Positions 24,342 to 34,177 of a DNA stretch of 64,000 nucleotides are shown here, piece by piece. The position numbers were made by a program, and so were the translations under genes. Source of the stretch: Curtobacterium sp. UNCCL20. Its GTDB lineage: Bacteria > Actinomycetota > Actinomycetes > Actinomycetales > Microbacteriaceae. A model generated the notes under the pieces. That model ran no database searches. It was given only the letters and a program-made list of their open reading frames with translations, and was not told the DNA's origin. The first letter of the stretch is position 1. Each line of letters starts with the position of its first letter. The DNA lies in assembly GCF_900101675.1 (NCBI RefSeq), contig NZ_FNKG01000001.1:913378-977377 (forward strand), given 5' to 3'.

Positions 24342-24781
24342 GCCAGTCCGTCCCCGGCAGCGTGCCGACGGGCCAGCCGAGCCCCGAGGAACGCGCCGCC
24401 ACGACCCCGCTCGGCGAACTGCTGTCCGAGGTCTCGAAGGACCTGTCCAGCCTGTTCCGGCAGGAGGTGGCACTCGCGAAGGCCGAGCTCACCGACTCCG
24501 CGAAGAAGGCCGGCAAGGCGGGCGGGATGTTCGGCGGCGCCGGACTGACCGCGCTGTTCGCCCTGCTCTTCCTGTCGATCGCCGCCTGGTGGGGTCTCGG
24601 CTACCTCATCGGCAACGCGTGGTCCGCGCTGGTCATCGCCGTCGTCTACGCGATCGTCGCCGCGATCCTCGCGGTGCGTGGGCGCAAGGAGGTCAAGGAG
24701 ATCCAGGGCGCTCCGCAGACCGTCGCCACCGCCAAGGAAGTCCCCGAAGCACTGAAGCCCAACACCGGGAGGAAGCCATGA
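24338..24781 (+). CDS. Phage holin family protein (DUF1469, holin superfamily III)
   Basis: This 147-aa protein has two strong transmembrane segments (about residues 61-83 and 88-110) after an amphipathic N-terminal helix LLSEVSKDLSSLFRQEVALAKAEL, the actinobacterial holin-superfamily-III signature. Despite the name, such genes are common chromosomal partners of DUF3618 genes and need not be phage-derived. It overlaps both neighbours by ATGA, so the three proteins are made together. Confidence 0.82.
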   Translation: MSQSVPGSVPTGQPSPEERAATTPLGELLSEVSKDLSSLFRQEVALAKAELTDSAKKAGKAGGMFGGAGLTALFALLFLSIAAWWGLGYLIGNAWSALVIAVVYAIVAAILAVRGRKEVKEIQGAPQTVATAKEVPEALKPNTGRKP

Positions 24782-25350
24782 GCACCCCAGACGAGATCCG
24801 CGCCGACATCGAACGCACCCGTGGCGAGCTCGGCTCCGACGTCGACGCCCTCGCCGACAAGGTGAGCCCGTCCGCCATCGCACACCGTCAGACCGAGAAG
24901 GTGAAGAGCCGCTTCCAGGGCGTCCGCGAGTCCGTGATGGGCGCAGCAGACTCCGCCCGCTCGAGTGCCTCCGGTTCGGCGTCGAGTGCGGCCGGGCAGG
25001 CCAAGGACGTCGCACAGCGCGGTGTCGAGAAGGCCAAGGGCAACCCGCTCGCCGTCGGCCTGATCGCCTTCGGTGCCGGCTGGCTGGTGTCCTCGCTCCT
25101 GCCGACGACGGACAAGGAGGAGGAGCTGGCCGGTGAGCTGAAGGACAAGGCGGCACCCCTCGTCGAGGACGTCAAGGAGCAGGCGAAGGACGTCGGTTCG
25201 CAGCTCGGGGACGTCGCGAAGGAGCACGCGCAGGACCTGAAGGAGACCGCGCAGGACGCGGCCCAGACGGTGCAGGGCGAGGCGCAGGGCGCCGCGTCCG
25301 ACGTGCGCGACCACGCGCAGGGCGCTGCGGACGACGTGCGCAGCAGCTGA
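24778..25350 (+). CDS. DUF3618 domain protein with Ala-rich helical tail
   Basis: This 190-aa protein opens with the DUF3618 motif (IRADIERTRGELGSDVDALADKV, residues 6-28). A short hydrophobic segment (NPLAVGLIAFGAGWLVSSLL) follows near 90, then a long repeat-like helix of KEQAKDVGSQL, KETAQDAAQTV and DHAQGAADDV units. The family is associated with the cell envelope and with general stress. It shares the helical composition of the first gene of the operon, so the two may interact. The dispersed hairpin at 25365 follows and may end the transcript. Confidence 0.82.
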   Translation: MSTPDEIRADIERTRGELGSDVDALADKVSPSAIAHRQTEKVKSRFQGVRESVMGAADSARSSASGSASSAAGQAKDVAQRGVEKAKGNPLAVGLIAFGAGWLVSSLLPTTDKEEELAGELKDKAAPLVEDVKEQAKDVGSQLGDVAKEHAQDLKETAQDAAQTVQGEAQGAASDVRDHAQGAADDVRSS

Positions 25351-25364
25351 CGCGAGCAGTGATC

Positions 25365-25406
25365 GGACTGGAGGCGCGGTGCCGGCTGGCACCGCGCCTC
25401 CGGTCC
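25365..25406 (+). terminator. Dispersed-repeat hairpin acting as likely terminator
   Basis: Arms 25365-25383 and 25388-25406 pair over 19 bp with one mismatch around GGCT. The core is the dispersed GGAGGCGCGG element. It lies 15 bp after the DUF3618 stop. The right arm also covers the -35 region of the MarR gene that follows. Confidence 0.65.
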
Positions 25407-25415
25407 GTCAGGCGG

Positions 25416-25421
25416 TAGCGT
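25416..25421 (+). promoter_or_regulatory. -10 box TAGCGT, likely leaderless promoter
   Basis: TAGCGT ends seven bases before the ATG at 25429. The -35 region coincides with the right arm of the repeat hairpin. Confidence 0.45.
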
Positions 25422-25428
25422 TCCGGGC

Positions 25429-25854
25429 ATGGACCCGATCGACGAGCTCGCGGCAGCGCTGCGGCAGTCCATCGGGCGGGTCGTCCGGGCCGCCCGTCGC
25501 GAGGCGGACACGCTGCCGAACACGCACGCGACGACGCTCGGTTTCCTGCACCGCGAGGGACCGATGACCATCGCGGACCTCGCTCGTCGACGCGGGGTGA
25601 AGCACCAGGGGCAGTCCCGCACGGTGGGGGAGCTCGCCGAGCTGGGCTTCGTCGAGCGGACGGTGTCCGACGTTGACCGCCGGGTGTCCGTCATCCGCAT
25701 CTCGCCGTCCGGCCGCGATGCGCTGCAGCGGGACCAGGACGCCCGGACCGACTGGCTCGCCGCGGCCATCCGCGAGGAGCTCGACGACGAGGAGCGCGCG
25801 TTGCTCGTCCGGCTGCCGGAGCTGCTGGAGCGTGTAGCCCGTCGTGCCGACTGA
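25429..25854 (+). CDS. MarR-family transcriptional regulator
   Basis: This 141-aa protein has the MarR winged helix: GFLHREGPMTIADLARRRGVKHQGQSRTVGELAELGFVER, then the wing DVDRRVSVIRISPSGRDAL (about residues 43-100), between dimerisation helices. It probably binds the palindrome TACAAC-ACC-GTTGTA just downstream, ahead of the MBL-fold gene. The ligand is unknown. Confidence 0.85.
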   Translation: MDPIDELAAALRQSIGRVVRAARREADTLPNTHATTLGFLHREGPMTIADLARRRGVKHQGQSRTVGELAELGFVERTVSDVDRRVSVIRISPSGRDALQRDQDARTDWLAAAIREELDDEERALLVRLPELLERVARRAD

Positions 25855-25885
25855 GCGATCCCTCACCCGGATCGACCCGGATATG

Positions 25886-25904
25886 TACAACACCGTTGTA
25901 GAGT
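25886..25904 (+). promoter_or_regulatory. Operator palindrome and -10 box before the MBL-fold gene
   Basis: TACAAC-ACC-GTTGTA (25886-25900) overlaps a -10 box TAGAGT (25899-25904) that ends seven bases before the ATG at 25912. A bound dimer would mask the -10. The adjacent MarR protein is the obvious candidate. Confidence 0.55.
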
Positions 25905-25911
25905 CGTCGGC

Positions 25912-26553
25912 ATGGAGCTGACGAAGTACACCCACGCCACCGTCGTCCTCGAGCAGGACGGCGTCACCCTCGTCATCGACCCGGGCACCTTCACGCCCGA
26001 GGCCGCCGACCTCGCCCGCACCGCAGCCGCCGTGCTCATCACCCACGAGCACTTCGACCACTTCGACGTCGAGGCCGTCCGTGCCGGGCTCGCCGCGAAC
26101 GACGCCCTCGTGGTGCGCGGCCCCGAGGCGATCGTCGAGCAGCTCGGCGCACACGACGGCCGGGTCGCCGCGGTGCGCGCCGGCGACGCGTTCGAGGTCG
26201 GGCCGTTCTCGGTGCAGGTCTTCGGCGAGGAGCACGCCGTGATCCACCGCGACGTCCCCACCATCGCGAACGTCGGCTACCTGGTCAACGGGACCGTCTT
26301 CCACCCGGGCGACGCCTACCTGCAGCCGGGTGTCCCCGTGGGCACCCTGCTCCTGCCGACGAGCGGCCCGTGGACCAGCACGGCCGAGGCGGTCGACTAC
26401 GTCCGTGCCGTCGCGCCGGAGCGTGCGGTCCAGATCCACGAGGCGATGCTCAGCGAACTCGGCCAGCAGTCGACCGCCCGCTTCCTCGGGTCCGACGGCC
26501 TCGGGCCGGTGCCCGTGCTCATCCTGCCCGTCGGCGAGACGACCACCGTCTGA
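25912..26553 (+). CDS. MBL-fold metal-dependent hydrolase (UlaG-like)
   Basis: This 213-aa protein has the metallo-beta-lactamase fold: LVIDPGTF near residue 22, the metal motif THEHFDHFD near 43, and later a HAVIHRDVP and FHPGDAYL pair that supplies further ligands. Sequences like this fall in the UlaG-type group of small hydrolases acting on lactones or phosphodiesters; the substrate is unknown. Control by the upstream MarR protein is likely. Confidence 0.8.
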   Translation: MELTKYTHATVVLEQDGVTLVIDPGTFTPEAADLARTAAAVLITHEHFDHFDVEAVRAGLAANDALVVRGPEAIVEQLGAHDGRVAAVRAGDAFEVGPFSVQVFGEEHAVIHRDVPTIANVGYLVNGTVFHPGDAYLQPGVPVGTLLLPTSGPWTSTAEAVDYVRAVAPERAVQIHEAMLSELGQQSTARFLGSDGLGPVPVLILPVGETTTV

Positions 26554-26572
26554 CGCTCTCTGGGAGGTGATC

Positions 26573-26587
26573 CGTGCCTCCAGGGCC
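26573..26587. repeat. Dispersed repeat arm before the HAD gene
   Basis: A near copy, CGTGCCTCCAGGGCC, lies 11 bp upstream of the ATG at 26599 in a 45-bp gap. It would occupy the promoter spacer if the weak CACCAT box that follows (26587-26592) is the -10. Confidence 0.6.
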
Positions 26588-26598
26588 ACCATGGGGGC

Positions 26599-27279
26599 AT
26601 GCCCGACGCGACCGGAACCGCTGTCCTCTTCGACATCGACGGGACACTCGTCGACTCGAACTACGCCCACATCGACGCCTGGTGGCGCGCCTGTCTCGCC
26701 GCCGGTGAGTCGGTCGACGCGTGGCGGATCCACCGCGCCATCGGCATGGACTCCGCGAAGCTGCTCGAGACGCTGCTGCCGGACGCCTCCGACGAGACCC
26801 GGAACACCGCGAAGCAGTTCCACTCGGCGTACTACGCCGAGCAGATGCCCCGGCTGCGACTGCTGCCCGGCGCCCGTGACCTGCTCGAAGCGGTCGCGGG
26901 CGCCGGGCACGCGGTCGTCCTCGCGACGAGTGCCCCGGAGAACGAACTCGTGCGACTGCGTGAGCTGCTCGACGCCGAGCAGTGGATCACCGCGGTGACG
27001 AGCTCCGAGGACGTCGAGCAGGCGAAGCCGGACCCCGGGATCGTGCAGGTCGCCCTCGACAAGGCCGGGGTGTCCGCGGACCGGGCCGTCATGGTCGGCG
27101 ACGCGATGTGGGACGTCGAGGCCGCCGGCAAGGTCGAGGTGCCGTGCGTGGCCGTGATGACCGGGGGCATCGGCGGGGACGAGCTCCGGGGTGCCGGTGC
27201 TGCCGCGGTGTACGACGACGCCGCCGCGGTGCTCGCCGACCTGCGTGACGGGAAGGGCCCGATCGCCGCGTTGGCGTGA
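26599..27279 (+). CDS. HAD-superfamily phosphatase (PGPase/beta-PGM type)
   Basis: This 226-aa enzyme shows motif I FDIDGTLVDSN (nucleophile Asp12 and acid Asp14), a helical cap, motif II VVLATSA near residue 111, the lysine in AKPDPGIV, and motif IV MVGDAMWDVEAA. It dephosphorylates a small metabolite, perhaps phosphoglycolate or a sugar phosphate; the family does not allow a closer guess. No coupled partner gene is present. Confidence 0.85.
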   Translation: MPDATGTAVLFDIDGTLVDSNYAHIDAWWRACLAAGESVDAWRIHRAIGMDSAKLLETLLPDASDETRNTAKQFHSAYYAEQMPRLRLLPGARDLLEAVAGAGHAVVLATSAPENELVRLRELLDAEQWITAVTSSEDVEQAKPDPGIVQVALDKAGVSADRAVMVGDAMWDVEAAGKVEVPCVAVMTGGIGGDELRGAGAAAVYDDAAAVLADLRDGKGPIAALA

Positions 27280-27344
27280 ACGGGCGGGCGGGTCGTCGAG
27301 GTGGCCCGGTGCTGCGACGAGGTCCGCATCCGTGCCAGGATCGA

Positions 27345-27362
27345 CGATCGTGATCACGATCG
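27345..27362. promoter_or_regulatory. 18-bp palindrome spanning the GNAT start codon
   Basis: CGATCGTGATCACGATCG is a perfect palindrome whose left half contains the GTG start at 27350. It might be an operator or an mRNA hairpin hiding the start. It could also be chance in sequence rich in GATC and CG. Confidence 0.35.
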
Positions 27363-27832
27363 AACGCGTCGCGTGGGAGGACCCGCGCGGAGTCGCCCTC
27401 CGCGCCCGCATGGACGAGGAGATGCACGAGCGGTACGGCTCGTCGAACGGCGACGAGGACCCGGCCGTCACGGCTGAGCGGAACCGCGCACTCGCCGTCG
27501 ACCCGTCGACCGTCATCACCTCGCTGCTCGCCGTCGACGACGCGGGCGAGGCGCTCGGGCACATCGCCGTCCGCCGACTCGGTGACGACGTCGAGCTGAA
27601 GCGCCTCATCGTGCTCGCGGCCGCGCGCGGCATGGGCGCGGCGACCGCGCTCCTCGACGAGAGCGAGCGCGTCGGCCGCGAGGCGGGTGCGGCCCGGCTG
27701 ATCCTGCAGACCGGTGACAAGCAGCCCGAAGCGGTCGCGCTGTACGAGAAGACCGGGTGGACCCCGATCCCGGTGTACGAGCCGTACGCGGCGACGATGC
27801 CGTGGTCGTTCTGCTTCGAGAAGGCGCTCTAG
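27350..27832 (+). CDS. GNAT-family N-acetyltransferase
   Basis: This 160-aa protein has the GNAT acetyl-CoA binding stretch VELKRLIVLAAARGMGAATALLDESE (about residues 84-110), where R.RG.G is varied to ARGMGAA. The ending RLILQTGDKQPEAVALYEKTGW is characteristic. The family acetylates amines on small molecules or proteins; the acceptor is unknown. A GTG start with AGGA upstream is used; no nearby ATG gives a full N-terminal strand. Confidence 0.8.
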   Translation: MITIERVAWEDPRGVALRARMDEEMHERYGSSNGDEDPAVTAERNRALAVDPSTVITSLLAVDDAGEALGHIAVRRLGDDVELKRLIVLAAARGMGAATALLDESERVGREAGAARLILQTGDKQPEAVALYEKTGWTPIPVYEPYAATMPWSFCFEKAL

Positions 27833-27843
27833 GCAGCCTGTTC

Positions 27844-27872
27844 TTGCACTTTCGGTTTGAGAGTGCAATTCT
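27844..27872 (+). promoter_or_regulatory. Autoregulated leaderless promoter of the tetR-MFS operon
   Basis: A -35 box TTGCAC (27844-27849), a 17-bp spacer and a -10 box AATTCT (27867-27872) place the transcript start at or beside the GTG at 27879. The inverted repeat TTGCACT (27844-27850) and AGTGCAA (27862-27868), with 11 bp between, overlies both boxes. This is the arrangement for a TetR repressor blocking its own promoter. Confidence 0.7.
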
Positions 27873-27878
27873 TGTGCG

Positions 27879-30190
<2,312 letters not shown>

Positions 30191-30235
30191 GAGCGCGCGG
30201 CTCGCCCCTCCCCTCCTCGTTCCCTCCTCTCCTCA

Positions 30236-30284
30236 CGAAAGCGACAGTCCTGCGCGGAACTTCGGCGCAGGACTGTCGCTTTCG
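30236..30284 (+). terminator. Perfect 20-bp terminator hairpin after the MFS gene
   Basis: CGAAAGCGACAGTCCTGCGC (30236-30255) pairs exactly with 30265-30284 around GGAACTTCG. The right arm ends GTCGCTTTCG. The symmetric GAAA/TTTC flanks allow action on both strands. Confidence 0.8.
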
Positions 30285-30347
30285 CGGGATGAACCGGGTC
30301 AGGACACCGAGCAGTGTCGCGTTGGCGGAGTGGTCGCCACCGGTGTC

Positions 30348-30393
30348 GGCCTGGAGGCGCGGTGCGGGCTCGCCACGCGCCTCCAGTCCGGCC
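30348..30393. repeat. Full dispersed-repeat hairpin
   Basis: GGCCTGGAGGCGCG and its near-inverse CGCGCCTCCAGTCCGGCC face each other around a GTGCGGGCTCGCCA loop. This is a two-armed copy of the dispersed family. Confidence 0.7.
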
Positions 30394-30437
30394 GTGGTCG
30401 CGCCCACGGCCGTGACCCGGTCCCGAGACTCGGTCAC

Positions 30438-30477
30438 AGCGACACTCCTCGGGCTCCGGACCGCGAGGTGTGTCGCT
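30438..30477 (-). terminator. Terminator-like hairpin at the lacI 3' end
   Basis: AGCGACACTCCTCG (30438-30451) and CGAGGTGTGTCGCT (30464-30477) pair over 14 bp with one mismatch, 20 bp beyond the stop of the minus-strand LacI gene. Confidence 0.55.
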
Positions 30478-30496
30478 CAGCCCGAGACTCGGGTCG

Positions 30497-31495
30497 CTAC
30501 GCGCCGGTGCTCGCCCGCCGCACCAGCCGCGTCGGGAGCGACGCGGACTCCGGCTCGGTGCCGTCCAGCGTCGCGAGGAGGCGGAGCGCGGCGGCCCGGC
30601 CGAGGTCGGCTCCGGGCAGGGCGACGCTCGTCAGGGCAGGCGCCGTGACGGACGACGACGGCAGGTCGTCGAAGCCGGCGACGGCCAGGTCCCCCGGGAC
30701 GGCGATGCCGAGCCGGCCCGCGGTCCGGAGCACCCCGTACGCCAGGGTGTCGGCCGCTGCGACGACGGCCGTGACGTCATCGTCGCGCCAGGCCTCGATG
30801 ACGTGCTCCGTGGCCGATGCGGCGGCGTCGACCGTGAGGTCCGCCCGCGCGGTCACCTCGGACACGGTGATCCCGGCGTCGGCGCACGCCTGTTCGAAGA
30901 GCTGGCGGCGGACGCCGAACGTCGTCGCGCGCGAGGTCCCGTCGAGGTACCCGGCGTGCCGGTGCCCGCGTTCGTGCAGGTGCGCCACCAGGTCGTGCAC
31001 GCCGGGGGAGAGGTCGTAGTTCACCGCGGCGTCGCCACCCGGCGCGTCGAGGAGCACCACCGGCACGGAGGCCGTCATCGACTCGCCCGCGGCCGGGGCG
31101 TCGACGAGGATGCCTGCCGGGCGGAGGCGTTCGAAGCGCCGGACGTCGGCGGCGACGGGCTGCGCACCGCGCTCGGTGACGGAGAGGACGAGCTGGAACC
31201 GGTCGCCCACGGTGTCCCGGACACCACGGATGACCTCGGCGAAGAACGGGTTCGACAGGTCCGGTGCGATGAGGACGACGAGGTCGCCGCTGCCGCGCGC
31301 CAGGGAGCTCGCCGCGTGGTCGACGACGTACCCGAGTTCCTCGACCGCGTCGCGCACCCGCGTGGCGATCGGCACCGAGACCCGGCCCCGGTCCTTGCCG
31401 TTCACGACGAGGGACACCGTGGCGATGCTCGTGCCCGCTCGTTCAGCCACCATCGCAGCGGTCACACGGCGGCCGGGGGCGGCGGAGGATGGCAC
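30497..31495 (-). CDS. LacI-family regulator of the nucleoside operon
   Basis: This 332-aa protein has the LacI headpiece (VTAAMVAERAGTSIATVSLVVNG, residues 11-33) and hinge DHAASSLARG, then a binding-protein-like sensor domain. It is divergent from nucleoside hydrolase, MFS transporter and ribokinase genes with two matching operators in the gap, so its effector is probably ribose or a nucleoside. The ATG at 31495 starts shortly before the HTH. Confidence 0.88.
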   Translation of the reverse strand: MPSSAAPGRRVTAAMVAERAGTSIATVSLVVNGKDRGRVSVPIATRVRDAVEELGYVVDHAASSLARGSGDLVVLIAPDLSNPFFAEVIRGVRDTVGDRFQLVLSVTERGAQPVAADVRRFERLRPAGILVDAPAAGESMTASVPVVLLDAPGGDAAVNYDLSPGVHDLVAHLHERGHRHAGYLDGTSRATTFGVRRQLFEQACADAGITVSEVTARADLTVDAAASATEHVIEAWRDDDVTAVVAAADTLAYGVLRTAGRLGIAVPGDLAVAGFDDLPSSSVTAPALTSVALPGADLGRAAALRLLATLDGTEPESASLPTRLVRRASTGA

Positions 31496-31552
31496 GAGCC
31501 GATGCTACCGATCCCGGCGCGTCGCTCGTCCGCGTCGCACCGGAGAACTTGA

Positions 31553-31592
31553 CGTCAAACGCTTGACGTGTTTCCATGTCAAACGCTTGACG
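31553..31592. promoter_or_regulatory. Two LacI operators of the nucleoside salvage operon
   Basis: CGTCAAACGCTTGACG (31553-31568) and TGTCAAACGCTTGACG (31577-31592) share a 15-base core and are near-palindromes with a central CG, as LacI proteins require. Their centres are 24 bp apart, on nearly the same face of the helix after two turns. TTGACG hexamers inside them may serve as -35 boxes. Confidence 0.8.
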
Positions 31593-31676
31593 TGCCGCCC
31601 GGGACTGATCCTCCTGCTGGGTGGACCCCACCTCGTCGAGCCCAGACCTCATCCCCGACGAAGTGGAGCACCTCGC

Positions 31677-32741
31677 GTGTCCGAAGCGAACCAGCCAGCG
31701 AAGATCATCCTCGACTGCGACCCCGGCCACGACGACGCCGTCGCCATCCTGCTGGCCCACGGCAACCCGGACATCGAGCTCCTCGCCGTCACCACGGTCG
31801 TCGGGAACCAGACCCTGCCGAAGGTCACCCGCAACGCCCTCGCCGTCGGCCGCATCGCCGGGATCACCGGAGTCCCGTTCGCCGCCGGCGCCGACCGGCC
31901 GCTGCTGCGCGAGATCGAGGTCGCGCCGGACATCCACGGCGAGAGCGGCCTCGACGGCCCGATGCTCCCCGAACCGTCCTTCGAGCTCGACCGCCGGCAC
32001 GCCGTCGACCTCATCATCGAGACCGTGATGGCGCACGAGCCGGGCACCGTCACCCTCGTGCCGACCGGCGGCCTGACGAACATCGCCCTCGCGGCCCGCA
32101 AGGAACCCCGCATCGTCGAGCGCGTCAAGCAGGTCGTGCTGATGGGCGGCGGCGTCCACGTCGGCAACTGGAGCCCGGTCGCCGAGTTCAACATCGTCAT
32201 CGACCCCGAGGCCGCGTCGATCGTGTTCGACGCCGGCTGGGACGTCGTGATGGTCGGGCTCGACCTCACCCACCAGGCCCTCGCCACCCCGGAGGTCGCC
32301 GCCCGCATCGCCGCCGTCGGCACCGCACCCGCCGCGTTCGTCGGCGAGCTGCTCGACTTCTTCGGCCAGACGTACAGGGACGCGCAGGGCTTCGACGCCC
32401 CGCCGGTCCACGACCCCTGCGCCGTCGCGTACGTCATCGACCCGACGATCGTCCGCGCCGTGAAGGTCCCGATCCACATCGAGACGCAGGGCACCCTGAC
32501 CCTCGGCATGACCGTCGCCGACTTCCGCGCACCCGCGCCCGAGGACTGCCGGACGAGCGCCGCGATGGAGCTCGACCACGGCCGCTTCTGGGACCTCGTC
32601 GTCGACGCCCTCGAGCGCATCGGCGAGACCGCCGACACCGGGTGGACGCCCCGCGCCGCCGCCACCGCGGTCGAGGCCGGCGTCGCCACGGCGCCCAGCA
32701 CCACCACGACCACCGCCACGTCCACGTCCACGGAGATCTGA
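31677..32741 (+). CDS. Inosine/uridine-type nucleoside hydrolase
   Basis: This 354-aa enzyme splits ribonucleosides into base and ribose. The calcium-binding signature DCDPGHDDA lies at residues 13-21, VLMGGGVHVGNWSPVAEFNI near 155, and the catalytic-side block HDPCAVAYV near 243. The GTG start follows GGAGCAC. The C-terminus is extended by a low-complexity tail of Thr, Ser and Ala. It heads the operon with a transporter and ribokinase, so imported nucleosides are hydrolysed and the ribose is phosphorylated. Confidence 0.9.
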   Translation: MSEANQPAKIILDCDPGHDDAVAILLAHGNPDIELLAVTTVVGNQTLPKVTRNALAVGRIAGITGVPFAAGADRPLLREIEVAPDIHGESGLDGPMLPEPSFELDRRHAVDLIIETVMAHEPGTVTLVPTGGLTNIALAARKEPRIVERVKQVVLMGGGVHVGNWSPVAEFNIVIDPEAASIVFDAGWDVVMVGLDLTHQALATPEVAARIAAVGTAPAAFVGELLDFFGQTYRDAQGFDAPPVHDPCAVAYVIDPTIVRAVKVPIHIETQGTLTLGMTVADFRAPAPEDCRTSAAMELDHGRFWDLVVDALERIGETADTGWTPRAAATAVEAGVATAPSTTTTTATSTSTEI

Positions 32742-32746
32742 ACACC

Positions 32747-34177
32747 ATGACCACCACATCGACGAAGAAGTCGATCGGCGCCCTGACCGCCGCGCTCCTC
32801 GCCGCCTGCATCGCGTTCCAGCTGAACGCGAGCATGCTCAGCCCCGCTCTCGTCACGATGGCGCGCGAGCTCAACACCGACGACGCGACGATCGGTCTGT
32901 CGCAGACGCTCTACTTCACCCTCGCGGCGCTGTTCTCGCTGTTCCTGCCCCGGCTGTCCGACATCGTCGGGCGGAAGCGCGTCCTCGTCGGCATGCTCGC
33001 CGTGATGCTCGTCGGCAGCATCGTCGCCGCGCTCGCCGTGAACGTGCCGATGCTCTTCGCCGGCCGCATCATCCAGGGCGTCACCGGCCCGGTCGTGCCG
33101 ATCTGCCTGCTGGTGCTCCGCAACGAGATCAGCGACCCGAAGCGGTACGGCGCCGCCCTCGGTCTCCTCACCGCGGTGAACGGCGGCATCGCCGGGGTCG
33201 ACGCGCTCGCGGGTGGCTGGATCGCCACGAACTTCGGCTTCCGCGGGATCTTCTGGGTGATCGCGGTCGTGACCGTCGTCGCGCTGGCGCTCGTCGCCGT
33301 GTGGGGCGTCGAGTCGAAGCCGTCGGCGGGCACCCGGATGGACTGGATCGGCGTCGTCCCGCTCGTCATCAGCGTCGGGGCGCTCCTCACCGCGTTCAAC
33401 GAGGCCGGCAAGCTCGGCGCTGCGAACCCGGTGCTGGTGATCGGTGGCATCGTCGTCGCACTCGCCGCGTTCGCCGTGTTCTGGGCCGTCGAGTCCCGCG
33501 TGAAGGAGCCCCTGGTGGAGACCCGGTTCCTGAAGCGTCGCGGCACGTGGGCGCTCCTCGCGACGACGTTCCTCACGATGACCGGTGTGTTCGCGGTCGT
33601 GAACGGCCTCGTCACGTCCCTGGCGCAGAACCACGACGCGGGCTTCGGGATGGAGGCGGACCTCGCCTCGCTCGTGTTCCTCACCCCGTACGCGCTGGTC
33701 GGCTGGATCGTCGGACCGTTCGCCGGCCGCCTCGCCCCGACCATCGGCTACCGCGCCGTCCTCCGCGTCGGCCTGATCGGCAGCATCGTCGCGACACTCC
33801 TGATGGCGTTCGTCGGCGTGCACTCGCTGCCCGTGCTCGTGGTCGCCACGGTGCTCATCGGCATCACCTACGCCGGCATCGCGAACATCATCCTGAACGG
33901 CCTCGGCATCGTCCTGTCGCCCGCGTCGAACCCCGGGTTCCTGCCCGGCCTGAACGCCGGCGCGTTCAACCTCGGTGCCGGCGTCAGCTTCGCAGTCCTG
34001 CCGGCGCTGCAGATCGCGCTCGGCGTCGGCGGGTCCTCGGGCACCGCCGGCTACTCCGGTGGCATGCTGCTCGGTGCCGCGATCACCGTCGGCGCCCTCG
34101 CGATGTCGTTCCTCATCCCACGTCCGGCGGACGCCGAGACGACCGCCGCCGTCCCGCAGAAGGAGACCGTCCGTTGA
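32747..34177 (+). CDS. MFS transporter, probable nucleoside/ribose uptake
   Basis: This 476-aa protein has 12-14 helices. The motif A loop PRLSDIVGRKRVLVG is near residue 68 and RIIQGVTGPVVPI near 105. By sequence it is of the DHA2-like drug exporter type, but its place between nucleoside hydrolase and ribokinase argues for import of a nucleoside or pentose; direction cannot be read from sequence. Its stop overlaps the ribokinase TTG start (TTGA). Confidence 0.82.
   Translation: MTTTSTKKSIGALTAALLAACIAFQLNASMLSPALVTMARELNTDDATIGLSQTLYFTLAALFSLFLPRLSDIVGRKRVLVGMLAVMLVGSIVAALAVNVPMLFAGRIIQGVTGPVVPICLLVLRNEISDPKRYGAALGLLTAVNGGIAGVDALAGGWIATNFGFRGIFWVIAVVTVVALALVAVWGVESKPSAGTRMDWIGVVPLVISVGALLTAFNEAGKLGAANPVLVIGGIVVALAAFAVFWAVESRVKEPLVETRFLKRRGTWALLATTFLTMTGVFAVVNGLVTSLAQNHDAGFGMEADLASLVFLTPYALVGWIVGPFAGRLAPTIGYRAVLRVGLIGSIVATLLMAFVGVHSLPVLVVATVLIGITYAGIANIILNGLGIVLSPASNPGFLPGLNAGAFNLGAGVSFAVLPALQIALGVGGSSGTAGYSGGMLLGAAITVGALAMSFLIPRPADAETTAAVPQKETVR

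Larger units (their letters stand above)
30191..30496. other. Gene-free 306-bp segment of nested hairpins
   Basis: This gap between the convergent MFS and LacI genes contains three separate inverted-repeat structures (30236-30284, 30348-30393 and 30438-30477) and no supportable gene. It looks like a terminator cluster with one dispersed-repeat insertion. Confidence 0.7.

Noticed and set aside
24338..24781. Holin-family gene as evidence for a prophage
   Set aside because: No phage structural, integrase or lysis genes surround it, and this holin-III family is a usual chromosomal partner of DUF3618 genes.
23282..25156. Long N-terminal extension of the glycosyltransferase frame
   Set aside because: The extension is antisense to the DUF3618 operon; the GT2 fold begins exactly at the ATG at 23281.
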